Assembly (NCBI GenBank): GCA_022823225.1
Contig: JAJDXM010000072.1
Span: forward strand, 1 to 42,081
Direction of reading: 5' to 3'
DNA length: 42,081 bases
Source of the DNA: Gemmatimonadota bacterium
GTDB taxonomy: Bacteria > Gemmatimonadota > Gemmatimonadetes > Longimicrobiales > Gaopeijiaceae
Below the pieces are notes generated by a model. The model had not been told where the DNA came from, searched no databases, and saw nothing but the letters and a program-made list of their open reading frames with translations. Both the position numbers and the translations under genes were made by a program. Shown here piece after piece: positions 1-10,278 of this stretch (position 1 is its first letter; each line of letters starts with the position of its first letter).

Positions 1-103
1 CCAACGCCGAGACAAGGCGCCAACTCTGGACGACGCAACCGCCCTGCGCGATACTTCCTTTGCGCAGATCGTGCGGTCCATCGAATCGAGGAGGAATCGA
101 ACG

Positions 104-1264
104 ATGGCACGCACGAAACGAAGTCGGCGCTCGTACGGCGCTGGCGAATGGGGCCGCAACCGGGTCAGGATCTTTCCGGACCCGAAGACCGGCAACTTCC
201 AGATTGAGTGGCGCGAGAACGGGCGCAGGCGCACCCGGTCGCTCGGGCACCGCGACTGGCGGCGCGCGAAGCGGCAGGCGGACGAATTCGCCGCCGGGTT
301 CATCGGGCCGGAGATCGTGGGCAAGGCGAAAGCCGAACCCGAGCCGCTCACGCTGGGGACGCTCTTTGACATCTACGGTGAGGAGGTGACGCCCACCAAG
401 GGCAGATATTCGCGCGGACATGATCGCGCGGCGATGAAGACGTTTCTCCGGTTCTTCGGACGGGACCGCGACCCGGCCACCCTGTCTCAAAGGGACTGGG
501 ACCGCTTCATCCGGGAGCGGCGCGCTGGCAGGATCGGACCGAGCGGCAAGCCCGTGGGCGACCGGATGGTCGAATGCGACCTGAAGTTCCTGACCGCGGT
601 TCTGAATTGGGCCGTAAGGTCGAGGGACGACCGGGGCCGCCTGTTGCTGGACCGGAACCCGCTCAAGGGCCTCAGGAAGCCCACTGAGAAGAACCCGAAC
701 CGGGTGGTGCTTGCGGACGAGGAGTACCGGGCGCTGCTCGAAGTCTCCGGGCAGGTGGAGTGGCGGTTCAGCGTCGCCCTTGTGCTCGCCCACGAGACCG
801 GCCACCGGATCGGAGCCATCCGACAGCTTCGGTGGCGCGACATCGACTTCGAGGGCCGGGCCATTCTCTGGCGCGCCGAGCACGACAAGTCGGGCCACGA
901 GCACTCCACGCCCGTTACCGCCGAGGCGCTCGAAGTTCTGGAGGAGGCGCGGAGGAAGAACCCCGGACCCCGGGAAGCTCCGGTGCTGCCCGCGCCAAGG
1001 GATCCCTCAAAGTGCATGGGACCCACGGTGGTACGAGGGTGGTGGGGCCGGGCCGAGAGGCTTGCAGGCTTGGAGCCCAAGCGCGGAAGGGGCTGGCACT
1101 CGCTTCGGCGCAAGTTTGCCAGCGACCTGATGGATCAGCCGCTCAAGGTGCTCTGCGAGCTCGGCGGCTGGAAGGAGGCCAGGACGGTTCTCCAATGCTA
1201 TCAGCAGGCCGACGAGGGACAGCTTAGGACGGCTCTGGAAAACCGCCGAAGGGCTCGTGCCTGA
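104..1264 (+). CDS. Tyrosine recombinase / phage-type integrase
   Basis: Predicted site-specific recombinase of 386 aa that cuts and rejoins DNA through a tyrosine phosphodiester. The C-terminal catalytic domain holds the full set: Arg235 in TGHRIGA, Lys262 in HDKSGHE, His332 and Arg335 in HSLRRKF, Trp356 in GGW and nucleophile Tyr366 in LQCYQQ. Residues about 95-190 look like the SAM-like core-binding domain, and the basic N-terminus probably binds arm DNA. I chose ATG 104 because GAGGAGGA at 88-95 sits 8 nt upstream; an in-frame GTG at 71 lacks such a site. A near-copy lies in opposite orientation at the right edge of the window. No excisionase, cargo or phage genes are adjacent, so whether it is an active mobile element or a domesticated recombinase is open. 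Confidence 0.93.
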   Translation: MARTKRSRRSYGAGEWGRNRVRIFPDPKTGNFQIEWRENGRRRTRSLGHRDWRRAKRQADEFAAGFIGPEIVGKAKAEPEPLTLGTLFDIYGEEVTPTKGRYSRGHDRAAMKTFLRFFGRDRDPATLSQRDWDRFIRERRAGRIGPSGKPVGDRMVECDLKFLTAVLNWAVRSRDDRGRLLLDRNPLKGLRKPTEKNPNRVVLADEEYRALLEVSGQVEWRFSVALVLAHETGHRIGAIRQLRWRDIDFEGRAILWRAEHDKSGHEHSTPVTAEALEVLEEARRKNPGPREAPVLPAPRDPSKCMGPTVVRGWWGRAERLAGLEPKRGRGWHSLRRKFASDLMDQPLKVLCELGGWKEARTVLQCYQQADEGQLRTALENRRRARA

Positions 1265-1265
1265 C

Positions 1266-1300
1266 GTTTCGCAATCAGCGGGAGCGAAACGGCGAGAACC
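1266..1300. repeat. Conserved 3' flank of integrase (left copy), inverted repeat
   Basis: Directly after the integrase stop there is a perfect 7-bp inverted repeat, GTTTCGC (1266-1272) and GCGAAAC (1284-1290), around an 11-nt spacer. The stretch CGCAATCAGCGGGA recurs with one change (CGCAATCGGCGGGA) at the same place behind the right-hand integrase. The match continues past it more weakly (AAAC, GCG, GAA in register). Conservation outside the coding region suggests an attachment or recombinase-binding site; the hairpin could also act as a terminator. No T-run follows, so termination is the weaker reading. Confidence 0.45.
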
Positions 1301-1305
1301 AGATC

Positions 1306-2463
1306 CTATGTTCCCGTAACTTCAATCACCTCAATCAGATGTGAATCCGTTAGACTCTGCCCGTCCGCCGAAAACACGTCGAATCCCGTTCTTCCGTTGG
1401 CAGTGGCGGCTTGTAGCCAAAGGACACCGTCCGAGGCGGCCATCATCCCCCCAAACGGGGGGTACTCCCCGGGGATCAGGTCCAGAGATAGCCGCGGATT
1501 GACCCTGATGGCGCCCTCTTCGTACCGCTCAAGCGACGAAAGGGCATCGCGGCGCACATCCTCCGGAATGACCACGGGATCGTACCGGCGCCGGATCGTC
1601 AAGAGCGTGTCGCCGTCCGCATTCAGCCGAATCAGATCGTAACTGTTCCGCCCGCACGACGCGCAAAGCAGCCACCAGTCCCCGGCCCGGCCGTTGGCAA
1701 GGCCGGTCATGGGTGTGAAGGGCAGCGCTTGCTCGATTCCCCCCCCTTCGGGGTATTCGAACGCCACCACCTGGGAGGGGTCCGGTTCAGGCATGCCGGG
1801 CGGCTCCGCCACGCCGACGACCTCAAGGACGCCCTGGTCATCGATCCGGTGAATCCTGATCAACGGATGGTCCTCCCCATCAGGCCGCGTCTCCACATCC
1901 GCGGCAAGCAGCCGCCCGTCGGCGGTCCAGTGGCGCCAGCCGCCGCGCAGCCGGATCGTGCTCCTGTGCCCCGCAATCCGGATCCCGGCCGTGTCGAACA
2001 CCTCGAACCGGGCCAGTTCGATGTCCTCGATCCAGATCTGTCCGTCCGGCCCCGGGAACGCCGGTCCAATCCGCTTGAACTCGCCCGGCCCCTCCCCCTC
2101 CCGGCCCACGCTGCGGACGAAAGCCCCGGTGCGGTCGAATACCCGGACCTCGTTTTCCTGCGCATCGACGACCCACATCCGTCCGAGCGCATCCTCCACG
2201 ACCGCGCCGACCTGGCCGAACGCGTCCGGCCCCCCGCCGTCCCGGCGGCCGATGCGCACGGCCTCCACCAGCCTCCACCGCCGGTCCGGATGCCGGTCCC
2301 AGACCCCCTCGGCGGGGTTGGTTACCAGGATCGAACCGTCCGGAAGCGTGTCGACGGCTATGGCCGGAAGGTCCGTCGCCGGGGTGTCCCCGCATGCGGC
2401 CAGCGTCCCGGCCAGGAGGGCGGTGAGCGCACGACCGCACCGTCTCCGTACACGATCGTTCAT
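1306..2463 (-). CDS. 6-bladed beta-propeller (NHL-like) lipoprotein, C-terminus shortened
   Basis: Predicted exported lipoprotein of 385 aa. The N-terminus has a basic n-region, a hydrophobic stretch and lipobox LAAC with Cys24. The body has repeated blade motifs such as WVVDAQENEVRVFDRTGAFVRSVG and FDTAGIRIAG, typical of NHL/6-bladed propellers; function unknown. I chose ATG 2463, preceded by a purine-rich GAGATGAG; the frame stays open upstream to 2853, but that part looks unlike protein. Related proteins usually end with about 35 more residues after the last 'VFDADGR' strand, as the fragment at 40846-41124 does. Here that strand is followed by an unrelated tail (SLTDSHLIEVIEVTGT) ending 41 nt from the integrase stop, so the gene was probably clipped by the adjacent insertion. 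Confidence 0.75.
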   Translation of the reverse strand: MNDRVRRRCGRALTALLAGTLAACGDTPATDLPAIAVDTLPDGSILVTNPAEGVWDRHPDRRWRLVEAVRIGRRDGGGPDAFGQVGAVVEDALGRMWVVDAQENEVRVFDRTGAFVRSVGREGEGPGEFKRIGPAFPGPDGQIWIEDIELARFEVFDTAGIRIAGHRSTIRLRGGWRHWTADGRLLAADVETRPDGEDHPLIRIHRIDDQGVLEVVGVAEPPGMPEPDPSQVVAFEYPEGGGIEQALPFTPMTGLANGRAGDWWLLCASCGRNSYDLIRLNADGDTLLTIRRRYDPVVIPEDVRRDALSSLERYEEGAIRVNPRLSLDLIPGEYPPFGGMMAASDGVLWLQAATANGRTGFDVFSADGQSLTDSHLIEVIEVTGT

Positions 2464-2464
2464 C

Positions 2465-2704
2465 TCATCTCGCTTCGCCGAGGTGCTCTTCAACCAGACC
2501 AACCAGTTCATCGTACGCCGGTGGACGCGACAGGAGCAAACCGTTGACGAGGACCGTGGGCGTTGCCGTGGCGCCGGACCGACCGGCCAGGTCGAGATCG
2601 GCCGAAATGCGAAGTGAGCGGGACGCGCTTGACGCCACCGCTCGGGCCACCGACGATTCGGGTGGCCCTTCACTTGTGAGTCGCCGCAGACACCGGATTC
2701 CGTT
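2465..2704 (-). pseudogene. Remnant of a DsbA-like thioredoxin-fold gene (C-terminal end)
   Basis: The minus-strand reading frame ending at 2465 contains DLAGRSGATATPTVLVNG, which matches the cis-proline and last strands of DsbA-family proteins (usually 'LGVTGTPTFFVNG'). It is followed by an 'AYDELVGLVEEHL' terminal helix. The frame is closed upstream by a stop at 2705-2707. I find no CxxC active site or N-terminal half in any minus frame up to 2830. The stop lies 1 nt from the start of the propeller gene, so the two were probably once co-transcribed. It fills most of the 365-nt gap between the propeller and VOC genes. An alternative is a chance open frame, but the TPTVLVNG match argues against that. 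Confidence 0.5.
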
Positions 2705-2828
2705 TCACCCATCCGACTCCGCTGCCGGCAGGCGGTGCGATCTCGGTCCCAATCGCTGCAGGCCCGCGGCCCCGTCTTGGCTATCGGCGGACTCCGCCCC
2801 AACCGTCCCACCGAAGGAGAATCCGACA

Positions 2829-3290
2829 ATGCCCAACCCTGACCGCATCGCAACCTGCCTCTGGTTTGAGGACCGCGCAGTCGAGGCGGCCGAGTTCTAC
2901 GTCTCGCTCTTCCCCGACTCGCGGATCGTGCACGTTTCGACGGTTTCGGCGGGACCGGCCGAGGGCAACTCCTTCGTCGTCTTCGAGCTTTCCGGACGGC
3001 AGTTCCAGGGGATCGACGGTGGCCCCATGTTCAAGTTCACGCCCGCCATCTCGTTCGTGGTCCACTGCGAGTCGCAGGAGGAGATCGACCGCTACTGGAG
3101 CGCGCTCTCCGACGGTGGCGAGGAGGGATTCTGCGGATGGCTGAACGACCGCTTCGGCGTCTCCTGGCAGGTCATCCCCGCCAACATGGGCGAACTGATG
3201 AGCCGCGACCCGAAGCGGGTGATGGAGGCGCTGTTGAAGATGGGGAAGATCGACATCGACGGGTTGGAGAAGGCGGGGGCCGGAGGCTAA
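2829..3290 (+). CDS. VOC-superfamily protein, PhnB / '3-demethylubiquinone-9 3-methyltransferase' family
   Basis: A 153-aa protein that spans a complete PhnB-type vicinal-oxygen-chelate fold. Landmarks are the opening ATCLWFEDRAVEAAEFYVSLF, the central strand FVVFELSGRQFQGIDGGP and the end GWLNDRFGVSWQVIP, followed by a helix with 'KRVMEALLKMGKIDI'. The family name is historical; most members have no proven methyltransferase activity and the substrate is unknown. Start ATG 2829 has AAGGAGA 8 nt upstream. The gene is convergent with the histidine kinase gene, 9 nt away, and seems to be a single-gene unit. Confidence 0.88.
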   Translation: MPNPDRIATCLWFEDRAVEAAEFYVSLFPDSRIVHVSTVSAGPAEGNSFVVFELSGRQFQGIDGGPMFKFTPAISFVVHCESQEEIDRYWSALSDGGEEGFCGWLNDRFGVSWQVIPANMGELMSRDPKRVMEALLKMGKIDIDGLEKAGAGG

Positions 3291-3299
3291 AAGCCAGCG

Positions 3300-4679
3300 T
3301 CAGGCCTCCTCGCCGCCGCCCAGCGGCAGCGACAGCACCGCAACCACGCCGCCCTCATCCCGGTTGAGCAGGGCGAGGCAGCCGCCGTGCCCCTCCGCGA
3401 TCTGCTGGCACAGCGCGAGACCCACGCCCGTGCCGCCCGGCTTGGTCGTGTAGAACGGGACGAAGAGGTTAGCGGTGTCCTGCAGTCCGGGCCCATCGTC
3501 CTCGATGTGCACGTCGACGGTGCCGTTGAGGACCTGCCAGCTCACCCGCACGCCCCCGCCGGTCTCCAGCGCGGCGTCGGCCGCATTGCGCAGGAGGTTG
3601 ATCAGGAGCTGGTCGATCTGATCGGGGTCGGCCATCACGCGCACCGCGGGCCCTCCCGTCACTTCGACCGGGAGCCGTGTCTCGAGCGCGGCCGTCCTCA
3701 GCATGAGCGGTTCGACTTCGGTGGATACCAGTTCGGGGGTCGGAAGCCGCGCCAACTGCGCATACGCCGCCATGAAGCGCCCGAGGGATTCGGCCCGCCC
3801 CGCGATCACCTTGAGACCGGCGGTCATTTCCCTGCGGAGCTGCGGGGGCGGCTCCTTCCTGCCCATCAGCGTGCGCAGACTGCCCGCGATCGACTTGATC
3901 GGGGCCAGACTGTTGTTGATCTCGTGTCCCAGGACCCGGATGATGCGCCTCCACGCCTGGCGTTCCTCCTCCCGGAGCGCCCGCGACAGATCCGACAGCA
4001 CCAGCAGCCGCAGCGGCTCGCCCTCCTGGCGGATGACCGTCCGCTTGAGCTCCCAGCGCCCCTGTCCCCCGGGCAGACCGATCTCGATCGTGCGCGGCGC
4101 CGGACCGGTCAGTCCGTGCCGGAGCCGCAGCTGCTCGGCCGACTTTCCCAGGACGACCGAGGAAGGTTCCTTCAGCAGCCGTTCTCCCGCCCGGTTGAGC
4201 AGACGGAGTTCCTCGTTCCGGTCGAAGGCGAAGACGGCCACGTCGATCTCTTCCAGGACCCGCTTCAGGAGCGCGGAAGCCTCCACGGCGCCCAATCGCT
4301 GTTCGCGCAGCATCGACTCCAGCTGGTTGGCCTCGCGAAACGCCAGCGCCAGCGGGCCTCCCGGACTTCGAGGAGGACGCGTGCGCAGGGAAAAATCGCC
4401 CTCCCGCAGGGCCGACAGGACGTTGGAGAGCGCGTGCAGGGGACGAACAAGGCGCACCCTCAGGAGACTGGTGAATGCGACAACGAGGAGGATCAGGATA
4501 CCGGTCCATAGCCATTGCACCGATGGAGCGAATGAACCGCGCCAGAGCAGGATCATGGCAAGGAGGAACGCCGGCATCCCCGCCAGCAGCGAGAGCAGGG
4601 TGATCTGGATGCCGTACTCGATCGACGCGATGCGGTCGAAGGGCCGGAAGCGCCAGGAGTGTCGGCTGTCGTCCCTCAC
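3300..4679 (-). CDS. NtrB/NtrY-like sensor histidine kinase
   Basis: Membrane sensor kinase of 459 aa. It has two transmembrane segments (about 24-46 and 56-73), a HAMP-like linker (74-125) and a PAS-like region (135-230). A HisKA domain of the NtrY type follows, with H-box LGHEINNSLAPIKS (phospho-acceptor His252), then an ATPase domain with N-box NLLRNAADA (361-369), DDGPGL (394-399), FVPFYTTK (406-413) and GTGVGLAL (416-423). All catalytic boxes are intact. It should phosphorylate the upstream sigma-54 type regulator: its GTG start (4679) overlaps that gene's TGA by 4 nt. There is almost no periplasmic loop between the helices, so it probably senses a membrane or cytoplasmic signal. It is the last gene of the long minus-strand run. 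Confidence 0.9.
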   Translation of the reverse strand: MRDDSRHSWRFRPFDRIASIEYGIQITLLSLLAGMPAFLLAMILLWRGSFAPSVQWLWTGILILLVVAFTSLLRVRLVRPLHALSNVLSALREGDFSLRTRPPRSPGGPLALAFREANQLESMLREQRLGAVEASALLKRVLEEIDVAVFAFDRNEELRLLNRAGERLLKEPSSVVLGKSAEQLRLRHGLTGPAPRTIEIGLPGGQGRWELKRTVIRQEGEPLRLLVLSDLSRALREEERQAWRRIIRVLGHEINNSLAPIKSIAGSLRTLMGRKEPPPQLRREMTAGLKVIAGRAESLGRFMAAYAQLARLPTPELVSTEVEPLMLRTAALETRLPVEVTGGPAVRVMADPDQIDQLLINLLRNAADAALETGGGVRVSWQVLNGTVDVHIEDDGPGLQDTANLFVPFYTTKPGGTGVGLALCQQIAEGHGGCLALLNRDEGGVVAVLSLPLGGGEEA

Positions 4680-6052
4680 AGCCCGCTCCCGATCTCGTAC
4701 CGCTCAAGCCGGCGATAGAGCGCGCTGCGGCTGAGTCCCAGACGCCTGGCGGCCCGGCTCACGTTTCCGTCGTGCCTGTCCATCGCCTTTTCGATCAGCA
4801 TGCGCTCCACCTCGCTCAGCTTCAGCTCCTCCCATGGGGCCGACTGTCGTGGCGGACCCCGCAGACCGAGGTCTTCAACCTGTATCTCGAGGTCGGCGGA
4901 CATGAGCAGCGCCCGCTCGACGGCGTGTTCCAGTTCGCGCACGTTCCCGGGCCACGGGTGGGCCAGCAGGGCGGTGGTGGCCTCCGGCGAAAAGGCCATC
5001 CCGGGGCGATCGTAGCGCGCCGCCTGGAGTCCGAGGAAGTGCGACGCGAGGAGCGGGATATCCTCGGGGCGGTCGCGCAACGGCGGCAGGGCGATCTCGA
5101 CGGTGTTGAGGCGGTAGAGCAGGTCCTCGCGGAAGTCGCCCCGCGAAACGGCCTCGTCCAGACGGGCGTTGGTGGCCGAGAGAACGCGCACGTCGACGCG
5201 CCGAACCGTGGACGAGCCGACGCGCCGGAGGTCTCCCCGCTCGAGAACGCGCAGCAGCTTCGCCTGCACCCGCGCCGAGGCGTTCGCGATTTCGTCGAGA
5301 AAAAGCGTGCCGCCGTCCGCGAGCTCGAAGTACCCTACCCTGCCCTCCTTGGCGTCGGTGAATGCGCCCTTGACGTGGCCGAAGAGCTCGCTCTCGAAGA
5401 TCCCCTCCGCGAAGCCACCCATGTTGACCGTGACGAGGGGGGCGCCGTGGCGGGTCGAGGCGGCGTGGACATGCCGCGCCACCACCTCCTTGCCGGTTCC
5501 GTGCTCGCCGGTGATCAGCACGTTGGCGTCCGATGGCGCGACGCGTTCGATGATTCTGAGCACGGGCGCCATCGCCGACGAGGTCGCGATGAGGCGCGGG
5601 GGCATCGTCGAGTCTCCGCCGGGGTGCCGCTCCCGCTCCGCCGTCCTGGAGCGGCGCAGCGCACGCCCCAGGCGGACCTGGTTGCGCACCGTATCCAGGA
5701 GGCGGTCGTTGTCCCACGGCTTCTCGATGTAGTCGCGGGCGCCGCGCCGCATCGCCTCGACCGCGCTCTCCACGCTGCCCCACGCGGTCATCACCACGAC
5801 GGGCAGGGTTCCGTCCAGATCGCGCAGCTTCGCCAGCAGGTCCAGACCTTCTCTGCCCGATGTGGTGTCGCGCGTGTAGTTGAGGTCGATCAGCGCCGCG
5901 TCGATCCCACCCCTGCCCGCGCGATCCAGTGCCTCCTCGGGCCCGTACACCGCCTCCAGGACGCATCCGTCCGATTCGAGAAGCAGGCGCAACGCCTCGA
6001 CAACGTCGGGTTGGTCGTCCGCGACCAGGATCCTCGGCTTCACCGCCGCCAC
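4676..6052 (-). CDS. NtrC-family sigma-54-dependent response regulator
   Basis: Transcription activator with receiver, AAA+ and Fis-type HTH domains. With GTG 6052 as start (458 aa) the receiver begins at once (KPRILVADDQ; phospho-acceptor Asp56 in LIDLNY). The AAA+ domain has Walker A GEHGTGKE (182-189), Walker B GGTLFLDE (247-254) and an arginine finger region. The loop that contacts sigma-54 reads GAFTDA (229-234) instead of GAFTGA. The HTH is NVSRAARRLGLSRSALYRRL near the C-terminus. GGAGG lies 13 nt before GTG 6052; TTG 6100 and GTG 6043 are alternatives. It is co-transcribed with the kinase (4-nt overlap) and sits just behind the mutase gene, so the mutase pathway or envelope signals are possible targets. 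I saw no obvious -24/-12 promoter. Confidence 0.9.
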   Translation of the reverse strand: MAAVKPRILVADDQPDVVEALRLLLESDGCVLEAVYGPEEALDRAGRGGIDAALIDLNYTRDTTSGREGLDLLAKLRDLDGTLPVVVMTAWGSVESAVEAMRRGARDYIEKPWDNDRLLDTVRNQVRLGRALRRSRTAERERHPGGDSTMPPRLIATSSAMAPVLRIIERVAPSDANVLITGEHGTGKEVVARHVHAASTRHGAPLVTVNMGGFAEGIFESELFGHVKGAFTDAKEGRVGYFELADGGTLFLDEIANASARVQAKLLRVLERGDLRRVGSSTVRRVDVRVLSATNARLDEAVSRGDFREDLLYRLNTVEIALPPLRDRPEDIPLLASHFLGLQAARYDRPGMAFSPEATTALLAHPWPGNVRELEHAVERALLMSADLEIQVEDLGLRGPPRQSAPWEELKLSEVERMLIEKAMDRHDGNVSRAARRLGLSRSALYRRLERYEIGSGL

Positions 6053-6103
6053 AGCACGCTTCGCGCCTCCCCGGTGATCGGCCACGGCCTCCGACCGCAA
6101 CCG

Positions 6104-7808
<1,705 letters not shown>

Positions 7809-7822
<14 letters not shown>

Positions 7823-8903
7823 CGGACGGGTCCCTCCTCTCCTCGGTGCCGCGCTCCGGCACCCTACCCAATATGGCCGGAATGATCCGATCCGCCACAC
7901 TGTAAGCGGTCTCGGACCCCGCCCTGACACCAGCCGTCCACTCCGCCAACCTCGGGTGCGTTTCCATGCGCGTGCGCGCGCGTCGCCTGAGCCGGCGCTC
8001 GACCACGTCCCGGATCCGTCCCTCCGCCCGCCGCTGCCGGCGCGCTTCCAGTTCTCCGGTGACCGTGAGGTGGCGGTGGTGCGCCAGGATCTGTTCGAGG
8101 AAGTCGTCGATGCCCTCTCCCCGGCCCGCCGAGGTCTTGAGCACCGGGATCTCCCAGCGCCCGGACCGGGACGGCTCCTCGTCCGCCGGCGCGCCGACAG
8201 CGGAGAGATCCACGCCGTGGTGCGCGGGCACGCCGCGCGACGTCACGCCGTGCTTGAGGAGGAGCGCCTGCCTGATCTCGCGGACCAGCCGGTCGGCGCC
8301 CACCCGGTCGGATTTGTTGACGACGAACATGTCGGCGACTTCCATGAGCCCGGCCTTCATCGCCTGGATGCCGTCGCCCGACTCCGGCACCAGCACCACC
8401 GCGGTGGAGTCGGCCGCGGCCTGGATCTCGAACTGGGTCTGGCCCACCCCGACCGTCTCGATCAGGATATTGGGGAACCCGAAGGCGTCCAGGACATCGA
8501 TCACCTCCCGCGTCGTGGTGGCGAGTCCGCCCAGTGAACCCCGGCTGGCCATCGAGCGGATGAAGATGCCCGGGTCGGTTGCGAGGTCGTTCATGCGAAT
8601 CCGGTCCCCGAGCAGCGCGCCCCCGGAAAAGGGAGACGTCGGGTCCACCGCCACGATCGCGACCTCTTCTCCCCTTTCGCGCAGAAGCGCCGCGATGGCG
8701 GCGGCCAGCGTCGACTTCCCGGCCCCCGGCGGGCCGGTGATCCCCATCCGGCGCGCCCGTGGGCGCACCAGGAGGAGCTCGCGAAGCAGGTCCGAAACGC
8801 CGGGGCGCTCGCCTTCGACCATCGAGATCGCCCGCGCCAGCGCGGGACGGCGCCCGCGTCTGAAGTCCGCCACCAGACGCCGGATTCGTTCCTCTCCGGT
8901 CAT
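7809..8903 (-). CDS. meaB: MeaB/ArgK-type P-loop GTPase, mutase chaperone
   Basis: G3E-family GTPase of 364 aa that protects acyl-CoA mutases and gates cofactor loading and exchange. Motifs are complete: Walker [10 protein letters not shown] (57-65), the Mg-binding region with [19 protein letters not shown], switch ETVGVGQ (149-155) and NKSD base-recognition motif (196-199). The length fits stand-alone MeaB rather than a fused IcmF. It lies directly upstream of the mutase and overlaps it by 14 nt, so the two should be translated together and work as a pair. Start ATG 8903 is 2 nt after the mgtE stop. Confidence 0.93.
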
Positions 8904-8904
8904 G

Positions 8905-10278
8905 CTACATCAGCAGGGCCGTAGCCAGGCTCAGCACCATGACGAACCCCACCAGGTCGGTCAGCGTGGTGACGAACACCGACGAGGCGACCGCGGGGTC
9001 GGCCCCGAGCCGGTTGAGCAGCGTGGGGATCATCGCGCCCGCGAACCCGGCGACGATGATGTTGGTCCACATCGCCAGGAGAACCACCAGTCCCAGTCTC
9101 GGATCGCCCTGGTAGAAGTAGGCGAAGACGCCGAAGAGCGCGCCGAGGACCAGACCGTTCAGGAGACCCACGAGCACCTCCTTCCCGACCACCCTGAAGT
9201 GGCTCGGGCGCCACTCGTAGCCGATCGCGATGCGGCGGATCGTCACGGCCAGCGCCTGGGTTCCCGTGTTTCCGCCGAGCGCCGCGACCACGGGCATGAG
9301 GAATGCGAGAAAGGCGATCTCGCTGATCAGGTCCTCGAAGCTCAGGATCACCCCCGCGGCAAGTCCCGCGGTCACGAGGTTCAGGGTGAGCCACGGTAGG
9401 CGGGACCGCACCGACTCCAGCCATCCGGCCTTCAGCTCCTCCTCCTCCGACACGCCAGCCAGCTTGAGAATGTCCTCCGTTGTCTCCGCCTCGATCACGT
9501 CGATCACGTCGTCGAAGGTGATGTGCCCCAGCAGCACGCCTCCCCCACCCACCACGGGCACGGTCACGAGGTTGTACCTCCCCATCACGCGACCCACCTC
9601 TTCCTGGTCGGTGTCCGGATGGACGACCGCCACGGCCGGTTCGACGAGCACCGCCACCGCCTCGTCCGGATCGGCGACGATCAGGTCGGCGAGGGGCACC
9701 GTTCCCTGCAGGCGATTCCGGTCGTCGACCACGAACACCGCGTAGAAATCCTCGACCTCGCGGCCTTGCCGGCGGACCTCGGCGATCGCGTCGCCGGCGC
9801 TCGAACCGGTGGACACGGAGACCAGGGCGGTGGTCATCAGGCCACCCGCGGTCTCCTCCCCGTAGCGGAGAAGGTCGCGGATCTCGACCGCATCCTCGGT
9901 CGGCAGCGCCGCCAGCATCCGGTCCCGGTCGTCCGGCTCCATCTCGCCGAGCAGGTCGGCGGCATCGTCGTCCGCCAGTTCCTGGAGCAGGGCCGTGCCC
10001 CGCCTGGAGCCGAGCGCCGACAGGAGCTCCGCCCGATCCTCCCACTCCTCCATCTCGGCGAGGGTGTCGGAGGCAAGCTCCGTGGGCATCGTCCTGAGGA
10101 TTTCGAGTTGCTGCGAGACCGACCCGAGCGATGCGACCAGATCCGCGATGTCCGAAGGGTGCATCTCCTCCACGCTCTCCACCCAGTCGGGGAGCGCCGC
10201 GGTGCCCTCGCCCACCGGCAGGGCCGCGGCGGCGGGCGGGGCCGGGCCGGGAATCTCCGGAGGCCTCCGGGCGCTCAC
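8905..10278 (-). CDS. mgtE: MgtE-family magnesium transporter
   Basis: A 457-aa inner-membrane Mg2+ channel. Domains in order: MgtE N domain (about 30-150, helical repeats such as MHPSDIADLVASLGSVSQQLEIL), two CBS domains (about 155-275; TALVSVSTGSSAGDAIAEV and VEPAVAVVHPDTDQEEVGRVM) that sense Mg2+, and a membrane part of five helices from about 300 to the end. The selectivity region GNTGTQALAVTIRRIA is present. Start GTG 10278 overlaps the ybeY stop by 4 nt. The gene sits inside an operon, so an Mg2+ riboswitch of its own is unlikely and none is visible. Many genomes have a CorC/TlyC-type transporter gene after ybeY; here MgtE takes that place. Confidence 0.93.
   Translation of the reverse strand: MSARRPPEIPGPAPPAAAALPVGEGTAALPDWVESVEEMHPSDIADLVASLGSVSQQLEILRTMPTELASDTLAEMEEWEDRAELLSALGSRRGTALLQELADDDAADLLGEMEPDDRDRMLAALPTEDAVEIRDLLRYGEETAGGLMTTALVSVSTGSSAGDAIAEVRRQGREVEDFYAVFVVDDRNRLQGTVPLADLIVADPDEAVAVLVEPAVAVVHPDTDQEEVGRVMGRYNLVTVPVVGGGGVLLGHITFDDVIDVIEAETTEDILKLAGVSEEEELKAGWLESVRSRLPWLTLNLVTAGLAAGVILSFEDLISEIAFLAFLMPVVAALGGNTGTQALAVTIRRIAIGYEWRPSHFRVVGKEVLVGLLNGLVLGALFGVFAYFYQGDPRLGLVVLLAMWTNIIVAGFAGAMIPTLLNRLGADPAVASSVFVTTLTDLVGFVMVLSLATALLM

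Noticed and set aside
487-1113. Long open frames on the other strand of the integrase and of most high-GC genes
   Set aside because: They are antisense or shifted shadows with Arg/Pro/Ala-rich sequence and no recognisable motif.
3284-3325. Stem GGAGGC...GCCTCC between the VOC and kinase genes as a terminator
   Set aside because: Loop is long, no T-run, and it lies partly in coding sequence of both genes.
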